From Clostridium sp. Marseille-P2415 (GTDB taxonomy: Bacteria; Bacillota; Clostridia; Lachnospirales; Lachnospiraceae), in NCBI RefSeq assembly GCF_900155545.1, contig NZ_LT732526.1:2844656-2908655 (forward strand): DNA of 64,000 nucleotides, given 5' to 3'. Shown here piece by piece: positions 33,721 through 42,209 of the stretch; position 1 is the stretch's first letter; the number at the start of each line of letters is the position of its first letter. The translations under genes were made by a program, and so were the position numbers. The notes beneath the pieces were generated by a model. It had not been told where the DNA came from. It did not search any database and saw nothing but the letters and a program-made list of their open reading frames with translations.

Positions 33721-36700
33721 CGACTGCCAGCCTCTTAACCTTTCCATTCCAGATATAAGGAAGTGCCGTGACAAATTTCGCATTCTCCTTGCGCAGCAGC
33801 TGGTAAATGGCAAGCTCCGGTACGGTATCGCAGTCTCCCCATAAAATCTGTGAATTAATGATAAACTCAAATTCCATATCCACCATGAGCCGGAACATGT
33901 CGCTGATGTTCTGCTCATCCACACCTGCAAAAGCCTCGTCTAAGGATACCAGTCTGGGAGCATCCGCTCTGGCCCCGTCATATTTGGCTACGACCGCCGA
34001 AAATAACGGTACATACATGGACATTGCCTTTTCCCCTCCGCTGAAGGTGAAAAATGCATTATTGGTCAATTCCCGGCGATTCTCTCCGGTCTTCTGGTAA
34101 AACAGCTGGAATTCGAACCATTTCCTGTAGTCCAGAACCTCCTTCATGATCCCATGGAAGCTGCGGCTGCTGCCGGTATCATCCATGATCCGTCTGGCCT
34201 CCTGTACCTTGGTCTGAAAATGCAGGGATAGCTGCTCCAGCTCTTCCTCCCTCATGAGCCCGGCATCCTTTTTCAGCAGCTCTACCAGCTTACCGGTATC
34301 AAGCTGCCCCTCCTCCTCTGCCTTTTTCTTCTTCCATACCAGGCTTAATTTCAGTCCGCTTGAGGTGTTCATACTTCCCATCAGCCGGTTCATCTTTTCG
34401 ACCCAGCCTTCACTCTTATAAATCTTATAACGGATCTTTTTGCTCACGGTGTTGGCAAGAATATCCTCAAACAAAGCGCGGTCGCTCTCTCTCACCAGAC
34501 TTTTCTGAATCTCCACATCTCCGGCAATTCCATGGATCAGCGTATCATAAGGAACCTCTCTACCTTTATACTTTGCAAAAATGGCAAGCCTCTTAAACCC
34601 CGGCTCCATGGCTCCATCCGTATAATCAGTATAATCCTCATCTCCAAAAATCGGGTTGATGGTCAGATTAAAATCAACCAGTTCGCTGAGATTCTCGTAA
34701 AATTTCTGCTGAAGCAGGCTGCTTAATTCCGTACTGCTCTTTATGTGATCCGGCTGAAGCAGCCGGCATACGCTTCCGGCAGCTTCCGATATCTCCTCCC
34801 AGGATACCTCCTCCAGTCCGCCGGCATAAGAAAGATTCTTCTCATCCACAAGCCCCTTCTCCAGAAGCTTCAGATCACAAAAACTCTTTTCCTTTTGGAT
34901 TTTTATAGTGCCAAGCCTGTCTTCATTGAATTTATAATCCTTCTCATGACCGCTCTGTTTCAAGTAACAGTCCTTCTGTTCCTCCGGGATCTCTTTTAAC
35001 CGCTGTACACAGGCCTCCAGCTGTTCCCTGACAGACTCATAATCCTGGGCTTTCAGCTGTTCCTCACAAACGGTAATGGTGCTTTTAAGCTCCATCAGCA
35101 CCCGGTTCTGCTTATTGATATCATAACGGATCTCATCAAGAAGCTCCGTCAGTTCCTCCATTCTGTCTTTCAGGACACCAACGCTTTCAAATGTATGGAG
35201 ATAAGCCTGATGCAGTAATTCCAGACTGCCGATGGCATCGAAATAGCCGGAGGCTTCCGCCCTTGCTTCCCTATATATGGACAGATCGCTTTTTAAATAC
35301 AGCTTTTTGCTGTTTTCGGAGGCCGCAAGCCCTGCCTCCATCAGCTCCTTCTGAAGTACGGAAACCGCCAGCTCCTTTTCCTCTGCTTCCCGCTGCAGCT
35401 TGTCTATCCTTTCCACGGTTTCCGAAAGCTCCTTTACTGCCTCCTGTACGTCCCATTCAGAAGGGTATGCTTCGTACTCTGCCTTCAGCTTTAATATGGC
35501 CTTGTCATTTTCCTCAAGGGCCTTTCCGTCTTCCTCCAGCTTCCCGGCACATGCCGCCAGTTCCGCCTCCAGCTCCTGTATCTTTGCCATCCGGTACTTT
35601 TCCCTTGCCCTCACACCGATATATCTGGCTTCATAGCGATGGGTAATGGTTCCCTTTAACAGTCCCAGGCCAAATCTGCCTTCTTCATCAATCCAGGTCT
35701 GTCCTCCTCTTGCCGTTGCCACTCCGCTAAGCACAGCTGCAAGCTCCTGATAAAATACGATATCCTCTATCTCAGCAGAAATCTCCAGAAGCCTGGCTAT
35801 GCTCTCCTTCACCACAGTGATATCACCAAAGATATAGGTATCCCTCATGCCGGTACGGGAAGCCAGGACCTTTTCTTCATAATTTCCAGGAACAAGTACC
35901 GCATCCAGCATTCCCATGCAGTTCAGGGCTTCTTCCAGACGGTTCCGCTTTTCCGGATCCAGCGTTTCGGCGAAATCCACCACTTTGTAAAAAGGATAAT
36001 AGGGAATATGATTTTCCCTCAGCCATTTCCGGTTGGCCCGGACCCCATCGTCTTTATCCGGTTCCGGATCTTCTTTATTCTTCCATTCCTCCAGCTCCTG
36101 CTTCTTGCTGCCATATTCCTCCTCATCAAGCTTAAGCCGGTGAGCCATTACGACTCCGGCCTTCTGAAGCCCGGTCAGAATCCGGTCCTTCTGCTCACGG
36201 AGCTGTTCTTTTGCTTCTAAAGGATCCGTAAGCTTATCATAGGAGCGGATCCGGCCGGTAAAATAGTGCTCCGTCTCTTCAGAGAGGATTAAACAGGTAT
36301 TGCCTCTGGTCCATTGGTAAAACTGCTCCTCCCACTCACTCTTCACCTGTCTTAATTGTTCCTCCTGATCCTTCTTAAGAAGAACACACTTCTGCTGCTC
36401 CTGCCTGGTCTTTTCAAGCTGGATGAGGGCTTCCTCCTGTTTTTCCGATATCCGCTGCCGTTTTTCCAGAATCCCGATGCCAAGGTCAATATCTTTGCGG
36501 AGGGTGTCCATCTGCCCTCGTAAGGTACCGAAGGAATAGGATTCCTCCAGCCCCTTCTTTAGCTCCTCTGCCATAAATACATGCTCATCAAAGGTCAGAA
36601 CCTGCAGACCGGCTTCCATATCTTCAAGTTTTTCAAAAATGTCAGCCTTCTGCTGTTCCAGCTTCTCCTGCTGCTCTTTCAGCGCATAATGCAGCTCAGT

Positions 36701-37798
36701 TTCCTTTTGGCTCCTCTCATTAAGGCTCTTTTCTTTCCCGGCTAATTCCCGGCCTGCCAGGGCAAGCTTTTCTTCTGCCTCAAGCTTTTGCTCCATCAGC
36801 CTGGCAATATCACTTTTGTCCAGGCTTTCCTTTTTCTGCAGAAGGGAAGTCCTCTCAATATTTAACGCTTCTTCTCTCTGAATTTCCTTCTGGTAATTCC
36901 GGGCACATTCCTCAATGTTTAACTGTGTCCGGGTATATTCGTTCTCAATCCTGCGGTGTTCCTGTTCTGCCTTCCGGTATCTGTCTGCTTTTTCGTATAA
37001 TACAGCACGGTTATACTGCTTATAAACCTCATTGATCCTGTCAGCTGCTTTTTTGCTGGTTTCAAGCTCTCGGAGCCTGGTCTTTAAATTGTCCATATTT
37101 TCTATAGCCTCTGACATGGGACGAAGATCCTCATCGGAAAGAGGAGGCAGGGAACTGCTCAGGATCTCATTTAAAACGGTGGGTTTAAAGTCCTTGGACA
37201 GCTTGGGGGTCCGCAGCTGTATCAGCAGATCCACCAGCTCCTTGTATTCCTCCACATTCTCGTAACCGAACAGGGTATCATTGACCAGCTTCATGTAATC
37301 ATTCTGACCATCAATTACTTTACCGCCTTCCCCAAGACGGTTGGCCAGTTCTATTTTACTGAGGGTGATTTTATTTTTCAGTTCCTTATACAGGAAAAAA
37401 TCACGGCCGATCCGGCGGCCATCCTGAAGGATGAAATGCCAGGAATCCAGCTTTTTATTTCTCTTTGCACAAAGACCGATCCCTATGGTCACATAGGAAT
37501 CACTGTCCTTTCGCTTAAATTCCATATACAGATAACCGGTTCTTTCTTCTCTCCCGTCATTTTCCTCAAGAAGATAATTCTCAAGCTTCCTCGCCCTGGT
37601 TCCAAAGGGATCCAGCCGCTCAGCTGCTTTATTGCCGTCCAACAGAAGGGGAATAAAGCTCTGCATGGTAACAGACTTTCCCGAACCGTTGGCTCCCCGA
37701 AGGAGCAGCCTTCCATCTCTGAACTGAAATTCCTCTTCGTCATAATACCAGAAATCAATCAACCCGATCCGGTTAATAACCCATTTACTGGTCTGCAT
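33698..37798 (-). CDS. jetC: Wadjet JetC, SMC-like ATPase
   Basis: A 1366-residue SMC/MukB-like motor. Walker A is GANGSGKS at 35-42. Long coiled-coil arms, rich in Glu and Lys, cover about 260-1000 around a hinge-like section (about 560-720). The C-terminal head holds the signature FSGGEKAMSMY, Walker B PRLVSLDEAFAGVDEQ, and a late SQILWGDCD switch. Length and head layout match TIGR02680. I chose ATG 37798, about eight bases after GGAGG; it overlaps jetB by 14 bases. It would extrude loops on small circular DNA using ATP. An intact frame suggests the system is functional. Confidence 0.92.
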   Translation of the reverse strand: MQTSKWVINRIGLIDFWYYDEEEFQFRDGRLLLRGANGSGKSVTMQSFIPLLLDGNKAAERLDPFGTRARKLENYLLEENDGREERTGYLYMEFKRKDSDSYVTIGIGLCAKRNKKLDSWHFILQDGRRIGRDFFLYKELKNKITLSKIELANRLGEGGKVIDGQNDYMKLVNDTLFGYENVEEYKELVDLLIQLRTPKLSKDFKPTVLNEILSSSLPPLSDEDLRPMSEAIENMDNLKTRLRELETSKKAADRINEVYKQYNRAVLYEKADRYRKAEQEHRRIENEYTRTQLNIEECARNYQKEIQREEALNIERTSLLQKKESLDKSDIARLMEQKLEAEEKLALAGRELAGKEKSLNERSQKETELHYALKEQQEKLEQQKADIFEKLEDMEAGLQVLTFDEHVFMAEELKKGLEESYSFGTLRGQMDTLRKDIDLGIGILEKRQRISEKQEEALIQLEKTRQEQQKCVLLKKDQEEQLRQVKSEWEEQFYQWTRGNTCLILSEETEHYFTGRIRSYDKLTDPLEAKEQLREQKDRILTGLQKAGVVMAHRLKLDEEEYGSKKQELEEWKNKEDPEPDKDDGVRANRKWLRENHIPYYPFYKVVDFAETLDPEKRNRLEEALNCMGMLDAVLVPGNYEEKVLASRTGMRDTYIFGDITVVKESIARLLEISAEIEDIVFYQELAAVLSGVATARGGQTWIDEEGRFGLGLLKGTITHRYEARYIGVRAREKYRMAKIQELEAELAACAGKLEEDGKALEENDKAILKLKAEYEAYPSEWDVQEAVKELSETVERIDKLQREAEEKELAVSVLQKELMEAGLAASENSKKLYLKSDLSIYREARAEASGYFDAIGSLELLHQAYLHTFESVGVLKDRMEELTELLDEIRYDINKQNRVLMELKSTITVCEEQLKAQDYESVREQLEACVQRLKEIPEEQKDCYLKQSGHEKDYKFNEDRLGTIKIQKEKSFCDLKLLEKGLVDEKNLSYAGGLEEVSWEEISEAAGSVCRLLQPDHIKSSTELSSLLQQKFYENLSELVDFNLTINPIFGDEDYTDYTDGAMEPGFKRLAIFAKYKGREVPYDTLIHGIAGDVEIQKSLVRESDRALFEDILANTVSKKIRYKIYKSEGWVEKMNRLMGSMNTSSGLKLSLVWKKKKAEEEGQLDTGKLVELLKKDAGLMREEELEQLSLHFQTKVQEARRIMDDTGSSRSFHGIMKEVLDYRKWFEFQLFYQKTGENRRELTNNAFFTFSGGEKAMSMYVPLFSAVVAKYDGARADAPRLVSLDEAFAGVDEQNISDMFRLMVDMEFEFIINSQILWGDCDTVPELAIYQLLRKENAKFVTALPYIWNGKVKRLAVDGDMERE

Positions 37799-38948
37799 CG
37801 GTATCTCCCTCCTCTCTCTTCTGTTCCAGATAACGTTCCGGATAAGTTCCCATGATTTTCCCTGCAACCGGCATAATCTGTACTTCTTCTGTCACCGCAT
37901 CAATCCGCAGGAAGTCCAGGCTCTTCAGTTCCTCTATAAGGCAATCCTCAAACTCCCGGCCGGACATCTCCCGGTAAGCTTTGGTCAGCCCGCTTCCATA
38001 CTTCTGCCTTGTTTCCCGGATCATTTCCCTTAGCTTAAGCAACGGAACCAGAATCCGCTCATTGATTTCGGGCTTAAGCTCTCCTGATTCCACCCGATTC
38101 CTCACCTCTGCGTGAAACAGTAAAATTGCATCGGACAGGCTGTTTCTTGCGGGAAATGTCCTCCCTAAATCCCCATTTTCTCCCAGAATCAGATAGGCGC
38201 TGGATTTATAAATCTGAAGGGAGACATCCAAAAACTGCTCCAAATCATTTTCTATGATACTGCGGTAATTCTTTACATAATTAAAATCTTCATCCTGTTC
38301 CTTTTCCCTGTACATTCCAAGGGAAAGCAGCAATTTCCGGTATACTCTCTGCCTTCGTATGACCCCCCGTTCCTCATTCATATCAAGCCATTCGCTCTGG
38401 AAGAAATCGGCCACGGTTTGGTAACTGTTAATATTCTTAGTAAAAGTTCTGACGAAATACTTAGACAGTCCTGTATTCTCATACAGGGCCTCCGCCTCCA
38501 TATCCGTGACAAAATTATCCCCATTGCCGTCGTCAATCAGCAACAGATCATTTTTCATGCAATATTTCATCACGCGGATCAGCCTTTGACGGTTGGTATA
38601 CACAGTCCACGCCATCTGACCCTCAGGAAAGCTTGCCGTAATATACTCCGTCAGCTGGGACAACACGAACTGCTCTTCTGCCTCCTTATCCTCCAAAAAC
38701 ATGAGGATCACACAAAAAAGAGCATAATCCGACGGATTCTTAAATTCCTGGACTCCCATCCATGGAAGGGCTTCCCCCGGAAGCTTCTCCAGCTTCACCA
38801 GACTGCTGTTGCTTATGATCCGGTATCCCAGCTTTTCCACAAGAAAATCCCGGACAGTCCCCAGTTCATCCTTGATCCGGTAGTACCGGTCCCGATCCCT
38901 GTATTTGGAAATCCACCGTTCATTCATCAATTCTTCCAGTACATTCAC
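37785..38948 (-). CDS. jetB: Wadjet JetB, kite-like subunit (DUF2398/TIGR02678 type)
   Basis: A 387-residue protein with no catalytic motif, mostly helical with winged-helix-like segments; RRQRVYRKLLLSLGMY resembles the TIGR02678/DUF2398 family. In SMC complexes of this type the kite subunit dimerises and supports the kleisin. The start overlaps the jetA stop as ATGA and its end overlaps jetC by 14 bases, so expression is tightly coupled. The assignment rests on position and weak similarity. Confidence 0.8.
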   Translation of the reverse strand: MNVLEELMNERWISKYRDRDRYYRIKDELGTVRDFLVEKLGYRIISNSSLVKLEKLPGEALPWMGVQEFKNPSDYALFCVILMFLEDKEAEEQFVLSQLTEYITASFPEGQMAWTVYTNRQRLIRVMKYCMKNDLLLIDDGNGDNFVTDMEAEALYENTGLSKYFVRTFTKNINSYQTVADFFQSEWLDMNEERGVIRRQRVYRKLLLSLGMYREKEQDEDFNYVKNYRSIIENDLEQFLDVSLQIYKSSAYLILGENGDLGRTFPARNSLSDAILLFHAEVRNRVESGELKPEINERILVPLLKLREMIRETRQKYGSGLTKAYREMSGREFEDCLIEELKSLDFLRIDAVTEEVQIMPVAGKIMGTYPERYLEQKREEGDTDADQ

Positions 38949-40432
38949 GAATTCCCTGCCTCCTCAAATTTAAGTACGAACGCCGGCATTTCAAACGCAC
39001 CATCCTCACATTCCACGACGCAGCGCTCTTTGGTATCCGGATTTTCCACGCGGTAAACTCTCCCGTCCTCCGTCTTGCCTGTCCCGCTGCCCTCCAGGGC
39101 CTTTGCCAGCCACCGAAGAAGGAGGTTTCTGGTGTTTTGCTTAAGGACCGGAAGCATTGCAAAATCAATCTCTCCTTCCTTTAAGAAGCTGTCCATCATC
39201 ATTCTCTCCCGTTTAAGCTTCTCCATGGCCTCTTTTCTGGCCTGCTCTTTCTCCGTACCGTACTCCCTGATATGGCTGCGCTCCGTTCTTTCACGGTATT
39301 CCCTTACCCGGGGCACAATCTCCATCACACAGGCCGGTTCCTCATAGATGCCTGCATTGATGCTGTCTGTGGTCCTCTCCATTCCCCCTTTTAAATGGAG
39401 GGGCCTTTCCACTCCGAATACGACTGCAGACAGGCAGTGTGCCTCACTAATATCCCTGCATGATAAAAAGGTCCCGCACAGCTTCCGGTACTCTTCCTTC
39501 CGGTTGGCACCGTTTGTAAACTGCTCACTGATCCGGGTCGCATAACGGGTGATTTTCCGAATGCTTTCGTTGGTCATATCAAAGAGCCGGGATGCCTCAC
39601 TGGGAATTCCGTTACACTCCGTAAACCATTCCTTCATGCTTATAAAACGGCCCTTTGCCTTCTCATAAAGCTCCTCCGGATCTAACTCTGTGTCGAGCCT
39701 GGGTATGGACATCTCATATTCGACTGCCTTATGAAATATCTGTTCTGCCACTTCCTCCGTTACCTGCTTCATCAGATTTTCAATCATTCCCACATTCAGC
39801 TGCAGCCCCTTCACAAAGGAACGAAGATAGTCGATCAGCTTATCCTTATACGTTAAAAACTGCGTGGTTTTCATCAGTTCTTCCGCCCTGGCGCTGTTCA
39901 AGTCCCGCATATAGTCCTGATAATTCTGGTTCAGCCTGATAAAATCATTATTCAGATCATTCCACCAGCCATATACCTCAAGCGGAGTTCCTTCCGATAT
40001 CCGGAAAATCTTCGCCATCTCAGATTTAATTTTCTCAAGCAGCGTGGGCTCTAAGGACGCGCCTTCCACAAAAAGCTTCTCCAGCCGGATGGTCATTCTC
40101 TCGATCTCAACGGAATATTCCGCAAGCTGGTATCTGTACTGTCTGTTCTTAAAGGCTTCAATGGAAGTAACCCTCTTAGTATCCTGCATGGTCAGAAGAT
40201 TTCCCCAGCCCAGCAGCGAGTCCAGATCCTGGCGGCACTGGTCGACGGTGTAGTCAGCAAATTCCTCGTGGGAGCTTAACTCCCGGTAGATTTCTTCCTG
40301 CTCCATCCAGTACTTGATTTTTTCATACTGCATATAAAAAAAGCGAAGAATCACACGATACCGCCTGGCATTCTCCGCTGTTAAATATGTGGTTTCTTTG
40401 ATTGGCTTCATTAGTTTTTCGGTTAGCTGCAT
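38945..40432 (-). CDS. jetA: Wadjet JetA, kleisin-like subunit (DUF2397/TIGR02677 type)
   Basis: A 495-residue protein and the first gene of the operon. The N-terminal part (RRYRVILRFFYMQYEKIKYWMEQEEIY) and the middle helical region match the TIGR02677/DUF2397 family, the kleisin that joins the SMC heads. C-terminal residues form a Glu/Arg-rich coil and a final beta-rich piece (RVYRVENPDTKERCVVE). AAGGAG lies seven bases before the ATG, and a TTGTAA-17-TATGAT promoter is 33-62 bases upstream. Confidence 0.85.
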   Translation of the reverse strand: MQLTEKLMKPIKETTYLTAENARRYRVILRFFYMQYEKIKYWMEQEEIYRELSSHEEFADYTVDQCRQDLDSLLGWGNLLTMQDTKRVTSIEAFKNRQYRYQLAEYSVEIERMTIRLEKLFVEGASLEPTLLEKIKSEMAKIFRISEGTPLEVYGWWNDLNNDFIRLNQNYQDYMRDLNSARAEELMKTTQFLTYKDKLIDYLRSFVKGLQLNVGMIENLMKQVTEEVAEQIFHKAVEYEMSIPRLDTELDPEELYEKAKGRFISMKEWFTECNGIPSEASRLFDMTNESIRKITRYATRISEQFTNGANRKEEYRKLCGTFLSCRDISEAHCLSAVVFGVERPLHLKGGMERTTDSINAGIYEEPACVMEIVPRVREYRERTERSHIREYGTEKEQARKEAMEKLKRERMMMDSFLKEGEIDFAMLPVLKQNTRNLLLRWLAKALEGSGTGKTEDGRVYRVENPDTKERCVVECEDGAFEMPAFVLKFEEAGNS

Positions 40433-40465
40433 TGCACTGCTCCTTGGTGGTACTGTTATGACATA

Positions 40466-40494
40466 ATCATAACAAAAGATTTAAGATATTACAA
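40466..40494 (-). promoter_or_regulatory. Promoter of the jetABCD operon
   Basis: On the minus strand TTGTAA (40489-40494) and TATGAT (40466-40471) are 17 bp apart, just upstream of jetA. The boxes are near consensus, so expression is probably constitutive unless an unseen repressor acts. Confidence 0.65.
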
Positions 40495-40540
40495 TGGTTT
40501 TTTCTTCAAGGTATAATACTTCGCTGCAAACACCGGTATC

Positions 40541-40588
40541 AAAAGAAGCTGCCTGCTATGGGAATCCCAATAGTAAGCAGCTTCTTTT
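40541..40588. terminator. Terminator hairpin between the HigA remnant and jetA
   Basis: A 12-bp stem (40541-40552 with 40577-40588, AAAAGAAGCTGC type) with an imperfectly paired inner part is flanked by A and T runs and can act in both directions. It insulates the jet operon from the upstream remnants. Confidence 0.65.
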
Positions 40589-40618
40589 ATTACATCTTTT
40601 TAGGTACGAAATTCAATT

Positions 40619-40747
40619 TCAGAACCGGCTGGTTCTGTTATCCACCAGTGCACGGATAATATCGAACTCTGGCTGGAGATTTTCATATTCATCTCTGAAT
40701 TCTTCATGTTTCATTTGATCATCCAAAAACTGATTTAAGGTTTTCAT
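40619..40747 (-). pseudogene. HigA-like antitoxin remnant (N-terminal 42 codons)
   Basis: The frame MKTLNQFLDDQMKHEEF ... IIRALVDNRTSRF stops at codon 43. This is the start of XRE-family antitoxins of HigBA pairs, which continue into a helix-turn-helix that is missing here. The ATG overlaps the stop of the toxin fragment by the ATGA arrangement, as in intact HigBA operons. Confidence 0.7.
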
Positions 40748-40852
40748 TTCGTCTCACCATACCTCTCCAAATAATCTTTCCTATATCTCTTGGCAAGTTC
40801 TATCTCATTTTGGGGAAACGTGGATACCTTTCCCGCAGATGCTTTTTTATCC
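40744..40852 (-). pseudogene. HigB/RelE-like toxin remnant (C-terminal end)
   Basis: About 35 codons ending in EIELAKRYRKDYLERYGETK are recognisable as the tail of a Gp49/HigB-type toxin. An in-frame stop lies just upstream (near 40853) and the catalytic part is gone, so no active toxin remains. It is directly coupled to the antitoxin remnant. Confidence 0.65.
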
Positions 40853-40870
40853 TACGAGAAGCGAAAAGGA

Positions 40871-41095
40871 TCATATTTCCTGGCAATCAAGCAAGAAGTC
40901 GATAATATTCATTTGCCTGATGCCATCTTCGCCCATTGGGAAATCATCCATAGTCAGGACAAACTTCGGATAGTGATCCGGGATTTTCTTCAATGATGCA
41001 AATTCTCTCTCATAAGTAACCGGGTCTAAAATGCTGGCTGAAACCTGATAATAGATTTTATTATCGCCCAGCTGTGCGATAAAATCCACCTCTCA
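40871..41095 (-). pseudogene. C-terminal fragment of a DUF4143 AAA ATPase
   Basis: About 74 codons read VDFIAQLGDNKIYYQVSASI ... EREFASLKKIPDHYPKFVL, then DDFPMGEDGIRQMNIIDFLLD, the conserved tail of DUF4143 ATPases. The ATPase domain is absent: upstream sequence belongs to a different gene. It is a deletion remnant. Confidence 0.75.
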
Positions 41096-41125
41096 CTCCG
41101 TCGATAACATTCCCATGAACGGAAC

Positions 41126-41779
41126 TCAGTTCCGTTTTCGTGAAATATCAAGATTTATAATTTCTGCATTTTCTTTGATTAAATAATCATTCGAACCAAT
41201 TCCTACTTCCACCGTATCTAAAACTAAATCATATTTTAAAGGAATTTTATATAATTTAAGTTTTGAAGCTACATCCTTATCATAAATGAAAAACGGACTG
41301 TCAACTTCTTCAAACAGAAAAAAATCCCCTTGTAAAACATCGCAGTTATCACAGCAATTAGCCAGATAAGAGCTTTTTATTGTCTTTGAATATCTCTTTT
41401 TGTAATTATATTGACTTTGTATGTACTCCATTAATGCAGCTGGCATAGGCTTTATATGGGAAGCAATATGTACTTCTCCGCTCTCATAATAGTGATCTTT
41501 GTCTGAGTCTCCCATATTCCAAAATTCATAATAGTTTTCAATACCATAACCAATAACCCTTGTTGTCTTGCCGCACTTAAAACAAGTGTTTTTACCTTCC
41601 ACGATATATAAACAGTCACATATAATTTCAAAGTTACCGTTTTCAGAAATCCATCTTACAAATTTAGGATAATCACTTTTATTCTGAACATACCACTTTT
41701 TTAATTCCGGATTCCACCTTGCTCCTAATTTCTTAGCCTCATCTTTTTCATTAAATGGGACATTTAACAGTAGTGCCAT
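41126..41779 (-). CDS. DUF5710 domain protein with zinc-binding Cys pairs
   Basis: A 217-residue cytoplasmic protein. Residues 1-50 form a DUF5710 domain (LNVPFNEKDEAKKLGARWNPELKKWYV), often found in nucleic-acid-associated proteins. Two Cys pairs follow, CFKCGK and CCDNC, suggesting one zinc site. The rest has no family I recognise. The stop overlaps an AACGGAAC/GTTCCGTT hairpin (41114-41134). It stands alone between the ATPase remnant and the second polysaccharide locus, and its AT content is like the latter. Confidence 0.7.
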   Translation of the reverse strand: MALLLNVPFNEKDEAKKLGARWNPELKKWYVQNKSDYPKFVRWISENGNFEIICDCLYIVEGKNTCFKCGKTTRVIGYGIENYYEFWNMGDSDKDHYYESGEVHIASHIKPMPAALMEYIQSQYNYKKRYSKTIKSSYLANCCDNCDVLQGDFFLFEEVDSPFFIYDKDVASKLKLYKIPLKYDLVLDTVEVGIGSNDYLIKENAEIINLDISRKRN

Positions 41780-42209
41780 TATATATCTCTCCTCATTATA
41801 AGTGTATTTGAATAATTTATATGAAAAATAAAAATTCTATTGCATTTTGTCCAGGTTTTTTATTGGACAGAAGATCACATGACGAAGTTGAATCTCTTAC
41901 TTATTTCAGCAAGCACTATGTCTTCACAGCTATAAACTCTTTATGGGAAATTATGTAAATCAGTTTTTTTCTTAATGTCCCAAATATAGGTCTGCAATCT
42001 GCAAAAATCATCAAGATTCTCTTTACTGACGATATCTTTAAGCTTACCCAGGATTTTTACATTGCTTATACTTGACCCACTACATTGTATATGACTAGTA
42101 TAACATAAATTGCAAACGTGGTCGTAAATATTTCTCATTTTAACACTTTAATTTTTGAACTCGCTGCAAAAATATGATATACTACACTTATTAATAAAAG
42201 GTATGGTAA
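41780..42209. other. Intergenic stretch with a doubtful small frame
   Basis: It holds the promoter for the glycosyltransferase at its right end and a 65-codon minus frame (41941-42138; IYDHVCNLCYTSH...) that I do not recognise and that has no ribosome site. It may be the tail of a lost gene. Nothing else is visible. Confidence 0.4.
42155..42183 (+). promoter_or_regulatory. Promoter of the lone GT4 gene
   Basis: TTGAAC (42155-42160) and TATACT (42178-42183), 17 bp apart, precede the start at 42210 by about 20 bases from the likely transcription start. Confidence 0.65.

Noticed and set aside
41941-42138. A 65-codon minus-strand frame
   Set aside because: No ribosome site, no recognised family and a weak composition; kept only as a note in the intergenic entry.
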